The notes beneath the pieces were generated by a model, which saw nothing but the letters and a program-made list of their open reading frames with translations, did not search any database and was not told the origin of the DNA. A DNA stretch of 36,473 nt from NCBI GenBank assembly GCA_025352045.1, contig JANXUD010000008.1:1-36473 (forward strand). Reading direction: 5' to 3'. This stretch comes from Gammaproteobacteria bacterium (GTDB lineage: Bacteria > Pseudomonadota > Gammaproteobacteria > Xanthomonadales > Xanthomonadaceae). This document shows positions 33,700-36,473 of this stretch, in pieces. Position 1 is the first letter of the stretch. The number at the start of each line of letters is the position of its first letter. Position numbers and translations under genes: made by a program.

Positions 33700-35093
33700 T
33701 TGTGTTCGGCTTCGGCGAGACGCTTCCTGGCGTCGGCCAGGCCTTCGGGATTGGCATGGCCACCGGTCAGGGCCTGGTAGCCGGCGACTTCGGCCTTCAG
33801 CGTCGCCACCTGGCCGGCGGCGTCGCCCATCCGTCCCTGCGCCTCGGCCTTCTGGCGCATGTACAGCAGCTGCCGCGGGCCATAGGACTTGGCGATCGCG
33901 CGGTCGTAGGCGACCAGGGCTTCGGGCAGGCGATTCATCTTGCTGAGCGCGCTGGCCAGGCGCGCCGGCGGCTCGTAGGAGTCCGGCAGTTCCTTCTCGC
34001 GTGCCTGAAGCATCGCCACCGCCTCGTCGCCGCGATCGAGCGCGACAAAGGACTGGGCTAGGGCGTAGTCGAAGGTTTGCGCGAGCAGAGGATCCTGGAT
34101 GCCCTTTGCAGCGGCCTGCAGGACGGCAAGCCGGCCCTCCTGCGCCTTGCGGGCGCCGGCGGTGTCGCCTGCGTCGGCCAGCGCGCCGCTGAGGATGTTG
34201 AAGGCGTCCGCGCGATCATCGGCGGTCGCCTCGGGCGGCGGGTTCTCGGTGATGGCGCGGATGCGCGCCACCGCGTCGGCGCGCGCGGCCGTCGTGTCGG
34301 GACCGGGCTTGGCATTGTCCGTGCACGACAGCAAGGTGGCGGCATAGTCGGCGGGGACTGCGGCTCCCTGGATTTCGGCCAAGTGGGCGTGGCCGACGCG
34401 CACGCAGTCGTCGGCCCTCTTCGCGTGCTCCAGCGACATCACCCAGCCCATCAGCGCCTCGCTGCGTCGCGGCCAGGCCGGGGCGGCCCCCGCGATGGCC
34501 TTCTCATAGGCCTGTGCTGCCGCGGCATAGTCGCCGCTGGCCTGCGCAGCCTTCGCGGCCATCATCAGGCGCGGCGTGGAATCGGGGTCGCCGCCGGCGG
34601 CATGCCCGGCCTCGATGCCGGCCAGGCCGTCTTCGACGAAGCCGCGGAATTCCTTCGCGGACGCCGAGCCCGGCCAGATGCCCGCGGCCTTGGTGGTGGC
34701 GGGATCGATGATGAAGAAAGTCGGCCACACGCTGACCTTGAAGCTGGCCAGGAAGCCGGCGTTCTCATCCTTGTCGGTGTCCAGCTCCACCAGCACGACG
34801 CGTTGCGCCAGCGAGGCCAGCGATGGATCGTTGAGCACGTAGTTCTGCATGCTCAGGCAGGTGTGGCACCAGGGCGCCCAGGCGTCGACGAGCACGGCCT
34901 TGCCTTCGGCCTTGGCCTGGGCCATGCCCTGGGCGAAGTCGGTGACGTGGGGCAGGTTGGCGCGGGCCGGCGCTGCCGCCGCATTGGACGCCGGCGCGGC
35001 AGCGTGCGTGGGAGCGGGCGGCATGGCGCGCTGGCAGGCGGCCAGCAATGCGAGGGAGGCGAGCAGGGCGGTGCGGCGGCCGGTGGCGTTCAT
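33687..35093 (-). CDS. thioredoxin-fold plus TPR-type lipoprotein
   Basis: A 468-aa envelope protein. The signal ends in a lipobox, ASLALLAAC, followed by an Ala/Pro linker. The thioredoxin domain (about residues 50-160) has the active site WCHTC within DAWAPWCHTCLSM and the cis-Pro in SVWPTFFIID. The rest is helical and TPR-like: repeated Ala-rich pairs such as SGDYAAAAQAYEKAI, ALADAGDTAGARKAQE, ALVAYDRAIAKSY. It resembles DsbD-C/thioredoxin_7-type proteins that handle periplasmic disulfides, joined to a protein-binding scaffold. ATG 35093 is chosen over 35120; neither has a strong ribosome site. Confidence 0.85.
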   Translation of the reverse strand: MNATGRRTALLASLALLAACQRAMPPAPTHAAAPASNAAAAPARANLPHVTDFAQGMAQAKAEGKAVLVDAWAPWCHTCLSMQNYVLNDPSLASLAQRVVLVELDTDKDENAGFLASFKVSVWPTFFIIDPATTKAAGIWPGSASAKEFRGFVEDGLAGIEAGHAAGGDPDSTPRLMMAAKAAQASGDYAAAAQAYEKAIAGAAPAWPRRSEALMGWVMSLEHAKRADDCVRVGHAHLAEIQGAAVPADYAATLLSCTDNAKPGPDTTAARADAVARIRAITENPPPEATADDRADAFNILSGALADAGDTAGARKAQEGRLAVLQAAAKGIQDPLLAQTFDYALAQSFVALDRGDEAVAMLQAREKELPDSYEPPARLASALSKMNRLPEALVAYDRAIAKSYGPRQLLYMRQKAEAQGRMGDAAGQVATLKAEVAGYQALTGGHANPEGLADARKRLAEAEHKRGA

Positions 35094-35160
35094 GGCGGGA
35101 TTCCAAGGGGACCTTGCCATGCTACCGCGAGTGCGGCGGCGACAGGTTTACAATGTCGGC

Positions 35161-35739
35161 ATGCACGCCCCGCAGTTCCTGGCCGACCACTTCCTGATCG
35201 CCATGCCGTCGCTGGCCGATCCGAACTTCGCCCGCGGCGTCACCCTGGTTTGCCAGCACGATGAAAACGGCGCGATGGGCCTGATGGTCAACCGGCTGTC
35301 GGACTACACGCTGGGCGAGGTGTTGCGGCAGATGGACATCGCCTCGGACTCGCCGACCCTGGGCAAGCAGTCGGTGCTGATCGGCGGGCCGGTGCAGCCC
35401 GACCGGGGCTTCGTACTGCACGACGATCCGCGCGACTTCGGATCCACCCTGCGCTTCGGCCAGCGCGACGGCGACCGCGGGCTGGCCGTGAGCACCTCGC
35501 GCGACATCCTGCAGGAAATGGCGCGCGGCGCGGGCCCCAGGCGCGCGCTGGTCACGCTCGGCTATGCCGGCTGGACGGCGGGACAGCTCGAGGAGGAACT
35601 GGCGCAGAACGCCTGGCTGACGGTGCCCGCCGAACGCGCGATCTGCTTCGACACCCCGATGGCCGATCGCTGGAACGCGGCCGCCCGGTCGATCGGCGTG
35701 GACCTGTCACGGATTTCCGACATGGTGGGGCACGCCTGA
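35161..35739 (+). CDS. algH: YqgE/AlgH family protein
   Basis: A 192-aa UPF0301 protein, named AlgH in Pseudomonas; its biochemical function is unsettled. Family blocks are FLIAMPSLADPNFARGVTL, HDENGAMGLMVNR, VLIGGPVQPDRGFVLH, TSRDILQEMARG and LGYAGWTAGQLEEELAQNAWL. The ATG at 35161 gives the conserved start. It leads an algH-ruvX-pyrB series, a common gammaproteobacterial order. It is divergent from the thioredoxin-TPR gene with about 65 bp between the starts. Confidence 0.96.
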   Translation: MHAPQFLADHFLIAMPSLADPNFARGVTLVCQHDENGAMGLMVNRLSDYTLGEVLRQMDIASDSPTLGKQSVLIGGPVQPDRGFVLHDDPRDFGSTLRFGQRDGDRGLAVSTSRDILQEMARGAGPRRALVTLGYAGWTAGQLEEELAQNAWLTVPAERAICFDTPMADRWNAAARSIGVDLSRISDMVGHA

Positions 35740-35789
35740 TGGCGCCAGACGCCGACACGGCCGGGCGCGCCTAGTGGCGCCGGACGCCG
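35740..35789 (+). repeat. short tandem repeat at the ruvX start
   Basis: TGGCGCCAGACGCCG (35740-35754) recurs as TGGCGCCGGACGCCG (35775-35789), 14 of 15 identical, 35 nt apart. The second copy is the start of ruvX; the first opens an 11-codon reading that ends at the ruvX GTG. It looks like a local duplication of the gene start. Confidence 0.6.
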
Positions 35790-36250
35790 GCGGGGTGCTG
35801 ACCCTGCTCGCCTTCGACGTCGGCGCGCGCAGGATCGGCGTCGCGGTCGGCAACACCGTCTCCATGAGCGCCGGCGAAGTCGGCGTGCTGGACATGCGCG
35901 ACACCGGGCCGGACTGGCCGGCCCTGGATCGCTGGGTCCGCGAGTGGCGACCGGCACGGCTGGTGGTTGGCGATCCGGCCACGCTCGATGGCGGCGACCA
36001 GCCGATTCGGCGCCTGGCCCGCGGCTTTGCCCACGATCTTGCCAGTCGCTACCAGTTGCCGGTCGAGCAGGTGGACGAGCGCACCAGTTCGATCGAGGCC
36101 GCGCAGCGCTTCGCCGTCGGTCGCGCCGATGGCCGCAGGAAGCGACGCGATGCCGCGGCGCTGGATGCGGTCGCCGCCGCGGTGATCGTCGAACGCTGGC
36201 TGGCCGCGCCGCAGGATGCCACTCAACTCGACGGAAAAAACACTGCATGA
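35774..36250 (+). CDS. ruvX: putative pre-16S rRNA nuclease YqgF/RuvX
   Basis: An RNase H-fold nuclease implicated in 16S rRNA 5'-end maturation. The chain has 158 aa. LLAFDVGARRIGVAVGN holds the first catalytic Asp, LVVGDPATLDGGDQP the second block, and VEQVDERTSS the Glu-containing third block, with RRDAAALDAVAAAVI at the end. The start is GTG 35774, overlapping the TAG of an 11-codon reading (35739-35774, MAPDADTAGRA) whose first codons resemble the ruvX start. No ribosome site is seen, so coupling to that reading or to algH is likely. A second GTG at 35798 is possible. Confidence 0.92.
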   Translation: MAPDAGGVLTLLAFDVGARRIGVAVGNTVSMSAGEVGVLDMRDTGPDWPALDRWVREWRPARLVVGDPATLDGGDQPIRRLARGFAHDLASRYQLPVEQVDERTSSIEAAQRFAVGRADGRRKRRDAAALDAVAAAVIVERWLAAPQDATQLDGKNTA

Positions 36251-36260
36251 GTAGCACCAG

Positions 36261-36473
36261 ATGAGTGTCGCGCAACTCGATGACAAAGGCCGCCTGCGCC
36301 ATCTGCTCACCCTCGACGGATTGCCACGTGAAGCGCTGCTGCGGTTGCTCGATCGCGCCCAGCAATTGCACGAGCACACACATCGCGGCAGCGGATTGCG
36401 TGATGTGCTCGCCGGCAAGGTGGTCTGCACGTTGTTCTTCGAGCCGTCGACGCGCACGCGCCTGAGTTTCCAG
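36261..36473 (+). CDS. pyrB: aspartate carbamoyltransferase catalytic chain, truncated by window end
   Basis: The first 71 codons of pyrB, which makes carbamoyl-aspartate in pyrimidine synthesis. The reading opens MSVAQLDDKGRLRHLLTLDG and reaches FFEPSTRTRLSF, the carbamoyl-phosphate-binding motif (STRTR). The frame stays open to the window edge, so the gene is cut by the window rather than broken. It starts 10 bp after ruvX, in the common algH-ruvX-pyrB order. Confidence 0.95.
   Translation, partial: MSVAQLDDKGRLRHLLTLDGLPREALLRLLDRAQQLHEHTHRGSGLRDVLAGKVVCTLFFEPSTRTRLSFQ

Overview
The window is about 36 kb of high-GC chromosome from a gammaproteobacterium of the Xanthomonadaceae/Lysobacteraceae group (Xanthomonas, Stenotrophomonas, Lysobacter, Luteimonas and relatives). 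This rests on gene content and order: aroK-aroB-(small gene)-hemE, pilT-pilU divergent from yggS-proC, algH-ruvX-pyrB, metX-metB behind a SAM-I riboswitch, and intergenic repeats of the kind common in this family. No tRNA, rRNA, CRISPR array, prophage or insertion sequence was recognised. The species cannot be named from the sequence.

Left edge (1-2292): the proximal end of a chromosomal integron. A full-length integron integrase (intI) on the + strand is divergent from two gene cassettes on the - strand. A core site marks the attI/cassette junction, a well-formed attC separates the cassettes, and a second core half-site follows cassette 2 near the window edge. Both cassettes encode small three-helix membrane proteins that I do not recognise. 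A candidate cassette promoter has its -10 box inside a perfect 15-bp palindrome. This is the accessory, most novel part of the window.

2250-12700: an SGNH/GDSL hydrolase converging on intI, release factor 3 (prfC), a DUF4124/M23 peptidase, then a sigma70-like promoter and SAM-I riboswitch driving metX-metB (sulfur amino acid synthesis). A MASE1-GGDEF-EAL cyclic-di-GMP enzyme, L-serine deaminase (sdaA) and a small glutaredoxin-like protein follow.

12700-18250: a yceI-cytochrome b561-yceI operon divergent from a large hybrid sensor kinase (beta-propeller, Y_Y_Y, HisKA, HATPase, receiver). 18250-23860: hemE, a WGR-like protein, aroB and aroK on the - strand. On the + strand are an SDR-type protein, dodecin, pdxH and a BtuF-like substrate-binding protein whose conserved N-terminus has no ATG/GTG/TTG start.

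23860-36473: an acyl-CoA dehydrogenase and kinase pair resembling the LvaC/LvaA (ACAD10/11) 4-hydroxyacyl-CoA system. Next come a histidine phosphatase, proC and yggS, the pilus-retraction ATPases pilT and pilU with a strong terminator, a COG3650-type lipoprotein behind an M49-like metallopeptidase lipoprotein, and a thioredoxin-TPR lipoprotein. The window ends with algH, ruvX and a truncated pyrB. Most of the window is housekeeping; unusual points are the integron, the regulatory region of metX, the odd start codons and the hydroxy-acid gene pair.
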